From positions 1-23,134 of the forward strand of contig JAICLG010000006.1 of NCBI GenBank assembly GCA_025927515.1: a stretch of DNA of 23,134 bases. Direction: 5' to 3'. The position numbers and the translations under genes were made by a program. Below the pieces are notes generated by a model that was given only the letters and a program-made list of their open reading frames with translations, ran no database searches and was not told the DNA's origin. Origin of the DNA: Hyphomicrobium sp. (lineage in GTDB: Bacteria > Pseudomonadota > Alphaproteobacteria > Rhizobiales > Hyphomicrobiaceae). This document shows, piece by piece, positions 14,789-22,905 of the stretch; position 1 is the stretch's first letter; every line of letters starts with the position of its first letter.

Positions 14789-16665
14789 CAGTTAGAGCTA
14801 GAGTTGGAGCTTGAGTTTAAGCCATTCGGTTCGCCGGCATCGAGAGACGTTTGAGCCGAGTTCCCCGCAACTTGGATGGCCGCGTTCAAAAGCTGATCCC
14901 CGGTAAAAGGCTTTCCTAATATCTTGACCGCCCCGAAGCCCGGCGGAAGACTTTCCGGGCCATAGCCGGTGACAAATACGAAGGGGATGTTCCTTGTCGT
15001 CAAGGCGGTCGCGATCGAATCTACGGGCAGCCCGTGGAGGTTGCCATCCAGAAGCGCGCCATCCAGCGGCGTACTTGCGATAATCTCGAGCGCCTCCTTT
15101 GCGGTGCTGGCCGGGCCCGCAACTTGCGCGTTGGCTCTTTCAAGATTCGAGATCATGTCCAGGGCGACGAGCGGTTCGTCCTCGATGACGAGGATGCACT
15201 TGCCCGCCAATATCGACGGATCCGCTCCCTTGGATAAATCCTGCGCGTTGCGTTGCACGCGTTTTGCGACGTGGCTCGCCAGGGGGATCCTATCGTTGCT
15301 CAACAACGGCAACGTAATTTCCCAGGCAACTCCGGTCTCGCCGTATTTGACAAGAGCATCACCACCGTCTGCTCTTGCGGTTTGCTCTATAAGCGCTGTC
15401 CCGAAACCTCTGTGTTCCGGAATCTTCAGCGGAACGCTGCAATGCTCGATCCAGTTTATATTCAATTGATCGTCTTGCACCGTCCAGCTGACGGAAATGG
15501 TACCCTTGGGGTCGGCAAGCGCCCCATATTTGTTGGCGTTGGTGGTGAGTTCATGCAGCATGAGCGCGACGTGAAGTGCCTGTTGCGGTTCGAGACTGAC
15601 GGGCGGTCCCGAGATGGTTATTTTTCGCTCGTCGATAGCTCCAAGAGACATCTGGTCGTAAACGAGCCCGCGGACGTCAGCACCTTTCCACGTCGCGTCG
15701 CTGAGCATCGAATGAGCTCTTGAAAGCGCCTGCAGGCGGCCATTGAAACTGTCCGCGAATTTCTCCGGATCTCTGCTGAAGCGAAGCGTTTGTTGCGCAA
15801 TCGCCTGAACAGTGGCGAGGGTATTCTTGACGCGATGATTGAGTTCGCCCATCAGCAGCTGCTGGGTACGCTCCGCCTGCTTTCGAGCGGTAACATCGTG
15901 GGCAACCCAAAGGTGCAGATTTCGGCCGTCTGCCGTGCGCCCCACTGCAGAAGCCATTAAATCCCAGGTTATCTTGTCGCCGTTTTTCGTCAGCAGATCG
16001 AATTCGGCGCGCACACGTTCCGGATTCGCAATCGCATTTTGGAGATGCGCCAACACCGCTGCTGCGGTATCGCCATGAGCACGTGCCGCCCACTCCGCAA
16101 TGGTCGTTATCTCCACCTGCTCGTAGCCGGATAACGCCTTCCATTCATCGTTGACCACGAGAACGCGTCCCTGATCGTCGAACAGCATCATCGGCGTCGG
16201 CGCCTGCACCACCGATCGCCGGAAACGCTCCTCGCTCTCGCTCATTTCGTCGCGTTGCCGGACAAGTTCGCGTCGTTGTTGATCGAGTTCGAAGAACACC
16301 TCCGCTTTTCGGCGCAAGACATGAGGATCGATAGGTTTGATGAGATAATCCACGGCGCCCGATTCATACCCCATGAAGCGGCGGCGTTCGTCTGTTGCAA
16401 CTGCGGTCAGAAATATAATCGGCACGCGGCGTGTGCGTCCCGTGCCACGCATGATCTCCGCCAGCTCGAACCCGTCCATTGTGGGTAGCTGCACATCGAG
16501 AAGTGCCAAGGCAAAATCGTGTGCTAGGAGAAGCTCCAAAGCTTCCGTCCCGGACTGAGCGGTCATGATTTCGAGGCCATCACGTCGCAGCAGTCCTTCG
16601 AGTGCCACAAGATTTTCCGGCACGTCATCGACCAGCAGAAATTTCACCGGATCACCCAACGTCAC
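14779..16665 (-). CDS. REC-PAS-HWE histidine kinase-REC hybrid signalling protein
   Basis: A 628-residue soluble signalling protein. Domains: a receiver (about 7-125, phosphoacceptor Asp57 in LALLDVQLPTMDG), a PAS sensor (about 145-265), and an HWE-type kinase. The kinase has His277 in GELNHRVKNTLATVQAIAQQ, the diagnostic His371 in LHELTTNANKYG and the WxE motif at Trp405-Glu407. A second receiver (about 490-610, ILVIEDEP, Asp541 in GALLDGNLHG) follows. The tail is Ser/Asn-rich (NSSSNSSSN). The N-terminal receiver suggests it is switched on by phosphate from the upstream hybrid kinase or another partner. Its ATG overlaps the CheR-type gene's stop by four bases. HWE kinases often feed the PhyR/EcfG general stress pathway, which makes the nearby EcfG-type promoters notable; a direct link is inference. 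Confidence 0.92.
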   Translation of the reverse strand: MTLGDPVKFLLVDDVPENLVALEGLLRRDGLEIMTAQSGTEALELLLAHDFALALLDVQLPTMDGFELAEIMRGTGRTRRVPIIFLTAVATDERRRFMGYESGAVDYLIKPIDPHVLRRKAEVFFELDQQRRELVRQRDEMSESEERFRRSVVQAPTPMMLFDDQGRVLVVNDEWKALSGYEQVEITTIAEWAARAHGDTAAAVLAHLQNAIANPERVRAEFDLLTKNGDKITWDLMASAVGRTADGRNLHLWVAHDVTARKQAERTQQLLMGELNHRVKNTLATVQAIAQQTLRFSRDPEKFADSFNGRLQALSRAHSMLSDATWKGADVRGLVYDQMSLGAIDERKITISGPPVSLEPQQALHVALMLHELTTNANKYGALADPKGTISVSWTVQDDQLNINWIEHCSVPLKIPEHRGFGTALIEQTARADGGDALVKYGETGVAWEITLPLLSNDRIPLASHVAKRVQRNAQDLSKGADPSILAGKCILVIEDEPLVALDMISNLERANAQVAGPASTAKEALEIIASTPLDGALLDGNLHGLPVDSIATALTTRNIPFVFVTGYGPESLPPGFGAVKILGKPFTGDQLLNAAIQVAGNSAQTSLDAGEPNGLNSSSNSSSNWVS

Positions 16666-17537
16666 GTTTCTCGCCTCCCAGACTGCGAGACATTCATCTT
16701 CCGATAAATGCGCTCCTTCATCGAGAATTCGCTGAATTTGCTTGCATGGCGCGATAACCGCACGCTCTCCTGTGCTCCGAGCCCCAGAAAGCCGCCCCGT
16801 ACGAGCGCATCATCGAAAATTCCAAACGCCCGATCCTGCAATTCGCGATCGAAATAGATCAGGACATTTCGGCACGACACCAGATGCACCTCAGCGAAGA
16901 CTTGATCGGAGGCGAGACTATGGTCCGAGAACACGACATTCTCACATAGGCTGCGATCGAACACGGCCGCCCCGTATGCGGCCGTATAGTACGTCGAAAG
17001 CGATGTCTTGCCGCCTGACCGCCGGTGATTTTCGGTAAAAAGCGGAAGCCGATCGAGATCGTAGACGCCGCTTTCAGCCTTCCGGAGGGCGGCCTGGTTG
17101 ATATCTGTCGCGTAGAAAATGGTCCGGGCAGCCAGCCCTTCTTCCCGAAACAGAATCGCTAGCGAATAGAGTTCTTCGCCGTCGCCGCAGCCGGCTATCC
17201 AAACTTTCAGCGACGGATACGTCACGAGATGGGGGATGACGTGTTCACGTAACGCTCGAAAATAGGTCGGGTCGCGAAATAGATCGCTAACTTGAATCGT
17301 CAGCAGATTGAGCAGCTCCGGCATGATGGCCGGTTCATGCAGCACACGATGTTGCAGCATGGAGAGCGTGCGGCAGCCGAAGCGATCTTTGGCGCGGTTG
17401 AGTTGCCGCGCGATCGAGACGGGGGAATAGCCGCGAAAATCGTAGTGATAGCGCTCATATATCGCTTCGATAAGAAGCCTGGTTTCAAGTGCCAGATCTT
17501 GCGGCTCTTCAATCTCTGACGCCAACGTACGGTTCAT
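16662..17537 (-). CDS. CheR-type SAM-dependent protein methyltransferase
   Basis: A 291-residue CheR-family methyltransferase, which methylates glutamates of chemoreceptors or sensor proteins. An N-terminal helical domain (about 15-90) with TIQVSDLFRDPTYF precedes the Rossmann domain. The SAM-binding motif is WIAGCGDGEELYSLAI (canonical GCSTGEEPYSIA, so the ST pair reads GD), followed by FYATDIN, and CRNVLIYFD near 225 is the conserved catalytic-region block. No CheB, receptor or CheA/W gene is present, so it is not part of a standard chemotaxis cluster. It lies between two hybrid kinases and overlaps each by four bases. Methylation of the partner kinase or of an unlinked receptor is possible. 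Orphan CheR genes in kinase operons are common in soil alphaproteobacteria. Confidence 0.92.
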   Translation of the reverse strand: MNRTLASEIEEPQDLALETRLLIEAIYERYHYDFRGYSPVSIARQLNRAKDRFGCRTLSMLQHRVLHEPAIMPELLNLLTIQVSDLFRDPTYFRALREHVIPHLVTYPSLKVWIAGCGDGEELYSLAILFREEGLAARTIFYATDINQAALRKAESGVYDLDRLPLFTENHRRSGGKTSLSTYYTAAYGAAVFDRSLCENVVFSDHSLASDQVFAEVHLVSCRNVLIYFDRELQDRAFGIFDDALVRGGFLGLGAQESVRLSRHASKFSEFSMKERIYRKMNVSQSGRRET

Positions 17538-20500
17538 CTCGGCATCCAGACCCGAACCAGCGAAAGCAATTTCTCGACGTCGAGCGGCTTAGCCATATAA
17601 TCATTGGCACCCGCTCGGATACACTCGTCCTGGTCGTTGGCCATGGCCTTGGCCGTCAGGACAATAACCGGCAGATTGCTCCAATCCGGCCGCTGTCTGA
17701 TTTCTCGGGTCGCTGTTAGCCCGTCCATTTCGGGCATCATAACGTCCATCAACACGAGATCGGCCGGTGTCGATGCTGCGCTCAGACGGTTTAACAGGTC
17801 GAGCGCCTCACGGCCGTTACGAGCGATCTCGACGATCGCGCCTTGCGGTTCGAAAATGCTCGTAAGCGCGAAGACGTTGCGGACGTCATCCTCGACGACC
17901 ACGATACGTTTGCCTTCGAGAAGCCCGTCGCGATTCACGGCTTTCGCCAGAATCTGCTGTTGGTCGGCGGGAAGGTCAGACACGACCTGGTGCAAAAACA
18001 GGGTTACCTCATCAAGCAGCCGTTCCGGAGATCTTGCGCCCTTGATGATGATCGATTTGGAATAACGGCGAAGCTGCAATTCCTCGTCTGCCGTCAGATC
18101 GCGCCCCGTGTACACAATCACAGGAGGGAACGCGCGATCTTCATCCTGGCTTAGCTGCTCGAGCAATTCGAAACCCGAGACATCAGGCAGAGTAAGGTCC
18201 AGAACCATGCAGTCGAATGTCATCTCCTGCAGTTTCTGTAAGCTGTCGGCAGCACTGCGCGTGCCGATCGTATCGATGTTGGCTGAGCCCAGCAGCGCAC
18301 GCACACTTTCCAGCTGACCTTCATCGTCCTCAACCACGAGAACACGGCGCATCTTTTTGTTCAGGCGCTCCTCAAAACCCTCGAGCGCGTGTACGAGCTC
18401 CTCGCGCTTTATGGGCTTGAGCATGTAACCGACGGCCCCCCATGCCATCGCGGTATGCGTATAGTCGTGCATGGATGCGATATGGACGGGTATATGCCGC
18501 GTTCGAACATTGTGTTTCAAACGGTCAAGAACAGAAAGGCCAGAATGATCCGGGAGTCCGACGTCCAAGATAATTCCGTGGGGCATATATTGGCGCGCGA
18601 TATTCACGCCTTCGTCGGCCGTTTCCGCAATCAGGCATTGGAATCCTTGCTCATGCGCCAGATCGCGGAGTACGCGTGCAAACTTGTTGTCATCCTCGAC
18701 AATCAGAATGACGCGACTGTCGCCCGTTAGACAATCGCGGTCGTCTTCGATGGAGCGCGCGCGGGGCTTTGCAGGAACCGTGTGCATTCCATTAACGGAC
18801 GGCGTCCTTAATTGCGTCGATTGCGGTATGCCCGGCGTCTGGAGAAGCGACCGGGGAATTACCGCAGAGGCATCATATTTCGGCGGAAGCACGAGGGTGA
18901 AACGGCTGCCCTGGCCCATTTCGCTCGCCAGTTCAATGTTTCCGCCGAGCAAACGCGCGAGTTCGCGCGAAATCGAAAGGCCAAGCCCTGTGCCGCCATA
19001 CTTGCGATTGGTTGTACCGTCTGCCTGCCTGAACGCTTCAAAAATGATGCGATGTTGATCGGCGGGAATGCCGATACCGGTATCCTCGACCGTGAACGCC
19101 AATCGACCATCCTCGAGCCTTTTTGCATCGAGGCTAACCGTGCCCTTTTCCGTAAACTTCATCGCGTTCGAGAGAAAATTCTTCAGAACCTGCTCGACGC
19201 GCTGCGGGTCTGTCTCCACGTCATTAGGCACGCCGTCCGCGATGTTCATGCGGAACTCAAGTCGGCGTTGCGCGGCGATGGGCTGGAATGTCCGAGATAG
19301 CTTTTCAAATAGCTGGGCGACCGATACCGGCTCAGGATTAACTTCCACACGGCCCGCTTCGATCTTCGACAGGTCGAGTATGTCGTTGATCAGCGTCAGC
19401 AGATCGTTCCCGGCCGACTCGATTGTTTCGGCGTATTTGACCTGCTCAGTGGTCAAATTACCTCCACGATTGTCGGCAAGGAGTCGGGCCATGATCAGAG
19501 CGGAATTGAGCGGCGTGCGAAGCTCGTGAGACATGTTGGCCAAAAATTCGGTCTTATACCGACTGACCTGCTCAAGCTCGCGGGTTTGCTCCTGTAACGT
19601 CAGCTTTGATCTTTCGAGATCGGCACGTTGGCCTTCGAGAGAGGTCGTTTGCTCTTCGAGCAAAGCATTCGTCTGCTCGAGTTCTGTCTGCTGCTGCTCC
19701 AGGCGTCTCTGTGAAGCTTCAAGCGCGCGTGTCTGCTGCTCGAGTTCCTCGTTCGTGGCGCGAAGCTCCTCGCTTTGCCGTTGCAATTCTTCGGCCTGGC
19801 GACGCGTCTCTTCCAGCAGCTCGTGCAGCCGGGTGCGGTACTTTGCCGAGCGCACGGCGACGCCGATGGATTGCGAGACCTGCTCGAATAACTTCGTGGA
19901 AACCGGTCGGATTTCTTCCGTAAAGCCAAATTCCATTACGGCATTTACGCGCTCGTCGACCTTGACTGGGGCAATCAAAAGCCGTGCAGGCGCACTTTGA
20001 CCGAAGCTCGATCCAAAATAGAGATACCCGTCCGGCACGGATTGAAGCACGAAGGGGCGCCCATCTTTGATGGCTTGCCCAAGGAGTCCATCACCTGGTT
20101 TGACGCGCTCCGGAACTCGCGATGAATCGGGTACGGCAAAGCTGGCGCTTCGCTGGAACGATTCTCCATCATCGACGAAGATCGCTGCGGCGCGAGCGCC
20201 TAGATATGATGCGAGAAATCCCAGCACGTGATTGCCGAGTTCGGGTAGAGATAGTCGCCGCCGATCCGTTGGGCCAGCCCCACCTCCGCCGCCTGCAACC
20301 ACTCCTGCCGCTTGAGCGCAAGCTTTGCGCGAATAAACAGAAAACCGGCCACGCCCAGAACCCAATAGGTGACGGCGGCGAAGCTGCGGTTCTGAATAGA
20401 AAATACAGCGTCGCTGTTCGGTGGGCTCAACAGATAGCCGATCACCGACAATACTGTCGCCAAAACGGCGACCATCGGCGGTACAGCCGGCTGCCACAGA

Positions 20501-20715
20501 AGGAACGCTATGACGATGGGAATGCAGTAGAAGACCCAACTGGCCATCCCTAACGGCGTTACAAAGTCATACGACGCGATCGCGATCATCGCTACGGCTA
20601 TGACGAGGTAGATATAATTTATGGAGGGTTCGAACCAGACAGCCTCGCCGCTGCGCAGATGAGATTCACGTTCAACGTCACCGCCGGAGTCTGCTGTCGA
20701 GCTTGTAATCGCCAT
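17534..20715 (-). CDS. Membrane hybrid histidine kinase with GAF and three receivers; frame broken near 20243
   Basis: First gene of the signalling operon. The N-terminal part, from ATG 20715, has four transmembrane helices (about 33-49, 57-74, 79-97, 112-128). From 20242 the coding frame changes. Joining the frames gives one protein of about 1060 residues: membrane sensor, GAF (about 160-290), long Gln/Glu-rich coiled coil (about 292-386), HisKA with His397 in ANMSHELRTPLN, HATPase_c (NFLSNAMKFTEKG, DTGIGIP, GGTGLGLSIS) and three receivers (HGIILDVGLPDHSG, DCMVLDLTLPDVSG, DLVLMDVMMPEMDG). The shift falls at TACCCGAAC (about 20247-20239); one more C (CCCC) would restore the frame as YP-ELGNHVLGFL. 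In the downstream frame the sequence before 20242 back to 20539 is Arg/Gly-rich and unlike protein. Cause: sequencing error, true mutation, or less likely recoding. No strong ribosome site precedes 20715. Confidence 0.85.
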
Positions 20716-20954
20716 TTTTTTAATTTTTCGCTGCGTGTTCAGAGTTGGAGGAAAGGGCAGCCTGCATCCAAATATGACCTTGCCCGGCCAAAGAGCGCCC
20801 TGCGATCGAAATCTGGATTATAGTTGCCCTGCCCCAGTGCCACCGCAGCACTTTATAGGCAATCGACGAGTACGCACCAAATATGATTACCCTACGGCAG
20901 GGAACCAAGTCGCGGTTTGTGCATTACGTAAGGTTGCGCTGAGCGCGTGGGGTC

Positions 20955-21018
20955 TGGACCTCGTCCGTCGTGGACCTACTCCGTCGGATGCGGAAACCCA
21001 GTCCATCCGATGCGGAAA
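20955..21018. repeat. Short tandem and direct repeats
   Basis: A 16-base unit occurs twice in tandem (TGGACCTCGTCCGTCG at 20955-20970 and TGGACCTACTCCGTCG at 20971-20986, two mismatches). It is followed by GATGCGGAAA at 20988-20997 and again at 21009-21018, spaced 21 bases. The pairs of repeats about two helical turns apart could be regulator sites for the kinase operon, or a local duplication. No function is known. Confidence 0.5.
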
Positions 21019-21159
21019 TCAAAGCTTCCTAGCCAAGCACCCTTCCGTACCCGCAGATAATGCCCTCCCCTTCGCGCTCCATCTGCCTAGGAAGGAGCCC
21101 GTATTACCCGTCGAACAGCAGCTGCTCCTTGCGACATTCATTGCTGTGCAAAGCAACCG

Positions 21160-21183
21160 CCGAGGTGGAATGACAAACCTCGG
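21160..21183 (-). terminator. Hairpin just after the exported Ser/Pro-rich protein gene
   Basis: CCGAGGT and ACCTCGG form a perfect seven-base-pair stem with a ten-base loop, starting one base after the stop codon at 21185 on the minus strand. No T run follows (CGGTTGCTTTGC), so it may be a weak terminator or an RNA 3'-end stabiliser. Confidence 0.4.
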
Positions 21184-21184
21184 A

Positions 21185-22042
21185 CTAGTGGCTGCCTCCC
21201 GAGGAGGACCCGCCTGAAGAGTGCGAAGACGTAGTCGATGAAGCTCCGGAAGCAGCCCCCGGAGTCGCGGGCGATACTCCCGTCGCACCCGACGTGGCAG
21301 GAGCTCTAGAAACAGCGCCGCCCGATGTCCCAGCGCTCGAACCATTTCCAGAAAAAGTTCCGCTCGCCGACGGATTGGTCGCAAGAGGAGTGCTTAACGG
21401 TGCATTAGGCTGTTGTGCCTGACGCGCAGAAAGGTCGTCGATCTGGAGGCGTTGCCGGCTCGGCGCCGAGCTGTCGAGGCGATTCTGTTCGACAGGCGAA
21501 TTAACGGCGCTCGGGGGAGCCGAGCTACCGCCTTTCGTGATCAATTCTTGGCGCGGCGGCAGCGCACGAACCGTATTCTGCTGGATTTGCATGCTTTCCG
21601 GCAGGTTGCTTTTTCTGGTGGGGCTCTGAACGGACAGGCCCTGCTCGCCATTCGTACCGGATGGCGCGACCGGAGACGGAACCCCTGCTCTGCTGGTCGT
21701 GCTATTGGCGTTGGCCCCATCGTTCGTATTGGCCCTGTCTGTGGTCGTGCGACTGCTCGGTGGCGTGTTGGTAATGGTATGATAGGAGGTGTCCGGGGCG
21801 GTGGCAGCGGCATTGGGTTTATGCCGCGCCCGAACGTTTGACGAGTCTTGTGCGCCCCGCGGCGCTGCGGAGTCCCGTTGCTTTTGCAGAACCTTCGTTC
21901 GGCTAGGTTGTGTCGGAACCTGGTTCGACGGCGCCGTGGGATTCTCCACGCCTTGAGCCAGAGCCATGCTGCTTCCCGCTGGCATAAGAAGGAAAGAGAC
22001 AGCAATTGAGGTTGCCAAAGGCGACGCGGCGAAACATTTCAT
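21185..22042 (-). CDS. Exported Ser/Thr/Pro/Gly-rich disordered protein
   Basis: A 285-residue protein of unknown function. Residues 1-29 are a signal peptide (SIAVSFLLMPAGSSMALAQG, cleavage after ALA). The rest is low-complexity: Asn/Pro/Thr/Ser-rich in the first half, a central more mixed part (LPESMQIQQNTVRALPPRQE and DSSAPSRQRLQIDDLSARQA), and a Ser/Gly/Ala/Thr-rich end finishing in SSGGSSSGGSH. No domain is recognised and no anchor helix or sorting motif is seen, so it should be a soluble periplasmic or secreted protein. The start has GAGG seven bases upstream. A perfect EcfG-type promoter lies 32 bases before the ATG. It resembles the 96-residue exported protein at 12938 in style and control but shares no clear sequence. 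Confidence 0.7.
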   Translation of the reverse strand: MKCFAASPLATSIAVSFLLMPAGSSMALAQGVENPTAPSNQVPTQPSRTKVLQKQRDSAAPRGAQDSSNVRARHKPNAAATAPDTSYHTITNTPPSSRTTTDRANTNDGANANSTTSRAGVPSPVAPSGTNGEQGLSVQSPTRKSNLPESMQIQQNTVRALPPRQELITKGGSSAPPSAVNSPVEQNRLDSSAPSRQRLQIDDLSARQAQQPNAPLSTPLATNPSASGTFSGNGSSAGTSGGAVSRAPATSGATGVSPATPGAASGASSTTSSHSSGGSSSGGSH

Positions 22043-22074
22043 TGTCGGGCCTCACGGGTTTCTTTTGCTTGGAC

Positions 22075-22100
22075 AACGGTCCGCATCCAGCCATCGTTCC
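22075..22100 (-). promoter_or_regulatory. EcfG-type general stress promoter, perfect match
   Basis: On the minus strand GGAAC (22100-22096), 17 bases, CGTT (22078-22075): an exact match to the EcfG consensus. It is 32 bases before the ATG of the exported disordered protein and oriented towards it. Confidence 0.75.
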
Positions 22101-22251
22101 GTGGGCTGATTGCCGTTGTCTCTTCGTGACGCGGAGCTGCCGGGCTATGCCAACGCGCTCTGATCAATTGAGGTTCCGCGATATACCCCTACGACCGTTC
22201 CGCGGGCGCAACTGCCAACCTCCACTCCCCGCCACCGGATAAATGCTGTCA

Positions 22252-22278
22252 GGAACAAACCGGCGGGATACCATTGTT
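22252..22278 (+). promoter_or_regulatory. Candidate EcfG-type promoter, 18-base spacer variant
   Basis: GGAAC (22252-22256), 18 bases, TGTT (22275-22278). Both the spacer and the first -10 base deviate from the consensus, but it lies 39 bases before the chosen start of the iron permease-family gene and points to it, matching the leader lengths of the stronger sites. Confidence 0.35.
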
Positions 22279-22317
22279 CATGTCGTGCGTTTGCTCCGAA
22301 TAAAACGGAGCGCACGC

Positions 22318-22722
22318 ATGAAGTCGAATCTTCCTATTGGCACCGCCGGTTACACACACAACCGCAAAATAAACTGGTTTGAACAACTCGCCTCCAAGAC
22401 GGCGATCTTGTCGGGCAAGCCCGCCACCTTTCTTCTGGCGACGTTCGTCGTCGTCGTTTGGGCGGTGACCGGTCCGCTTTTCGGCTACAGCGATACTTGG
22501 CAGTTGGTGATCAACACCGGCACGACCATCGTGACGTTCCTCATGGTGTTCCTCATTCAAAATACGCAGACGAGAGACACCACCGCGTTGCAACTCAAAC
22601 TGGATGAATTGATCATCGCCACGCGCGGCGCTCACAATGCCATTGCCGGCATCGAGGAAGCGTCGGACGAGGAATTAGATGAAGCCAAGGATGAGGTGCG
22701 ACGGCGTTCCGAAGCAAATTAG
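22318..22722 (+). CDS. Low-affinity iron permease-family small membrane protein
   Basis: A 134-residue membrane protein of the low-affinity iron permease (Fet4-related) family. Two transmembrane helices (about 35-52 and 61-81) lie in LATFVVVVWAVTGPLFGYSD and the signature NTGTTIVTFLMVFLIQNTQ, which is followed by RDTTALQLKLDELI, all typical of bacterial members. The acidic tail (EEASDEELDEAKDE) faces the cytoplasm. The name comes from similarity to yeast Fet4; iron transport by these short bacterial versions is not established, as they cover only one repeat. An upstream in-frame ATG at 22243 exists, but GGAG seven bases before ATG 22318 and the family's usual N-terminus favour 22318. It is divergent from the exported disordered protein, and both have candidate stress promoters. 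Confidence 0.88.
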   Translation: MKSNLPIGTAGYTHNRKINWFEQLASKTAILSGKPATFLLATFVVVVWAVTGPLFGYSDTWQLVINTGTTIVTFLMVFLIQNTQTRDTTALQLKLDELIIATRGAHNAIAGIEEASDEELDEAKDEVRRRSEAN

Positions 22723-22809
22723 CCGCGTTACGCAGTGTTGGTTCAAGGCGCGGAGCCAGCGAGGGAATGCAGCGCCTCTGGGCCACACAGGTTTTTGTGC
22801 ATACATCCG

Positions 22810-22835
22810 GAACTTCTGCCACCAGCCAAGCGTCA
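22810..22835 (+). promoter_or_regulatory. Candidate EcfG-type promoter, imperfect -10
   Basis: GGAAC (22810-22814), 17 bases, CGTC (22832-22835). The -35 and spacer are ideal; the last -10 base differs. It lies 70 bases before the ATG of the partial gene at the right edge and points to it. Confidence 0.4.
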
Positions 22836-22905
22836 CGCTAGCGTCTTAAAAAAGATGATCCGAGGCAATCGTCCCTCGTAGCGCTTACGATGATGGGCCC
22901 GTTTT

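Larger units (their letters stand above)
20716..21184. other. Intergenic region upstream of the hybrid kinase
   Basis: This region of 469 bases lies between two minus-strand genes. It should carry the promoter of the signalling operon, but no GGAAC-type or other promoter could be assigned. Open frames here, including a 160-codon plus-strand one, have compositions unlike protein. It does hold short repeats near 20955-21018 and a hairpin at 21160-21183. Confidence 0.5.

Noticed and set aside
20243..20539. N-terminal part of the kinase frame read from an ATG at 20539
   Set aside because: The Arg/Gly/His-rich sequence is out of frame with the clearly real membrane-helix coding on the same strand, so it is a shadow and not a true N-terminus.
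20893..20918. GGAAC on the plus strand near 20893 as a stress promoter
   Set aside because: No CGTT or TGTT follows at 16-18 bases, and no plus-strand gene is downstream.
20735..21217. 160-codon plus-strand open frame in the gap upstream of the hybrid kinase
   Set aside because: Residue pattern is unlike folded protein, there is no ribosome site, it runs through the repeats and hairpin, and it overlaps the end of the exported protein gene.
22723..22805. GGCGC/GCGCC inverted repeat after the iron permease-family gene as a terminator
   Set aside because: The arms are only five to six bases with a loop of about twenty and there is no T run.
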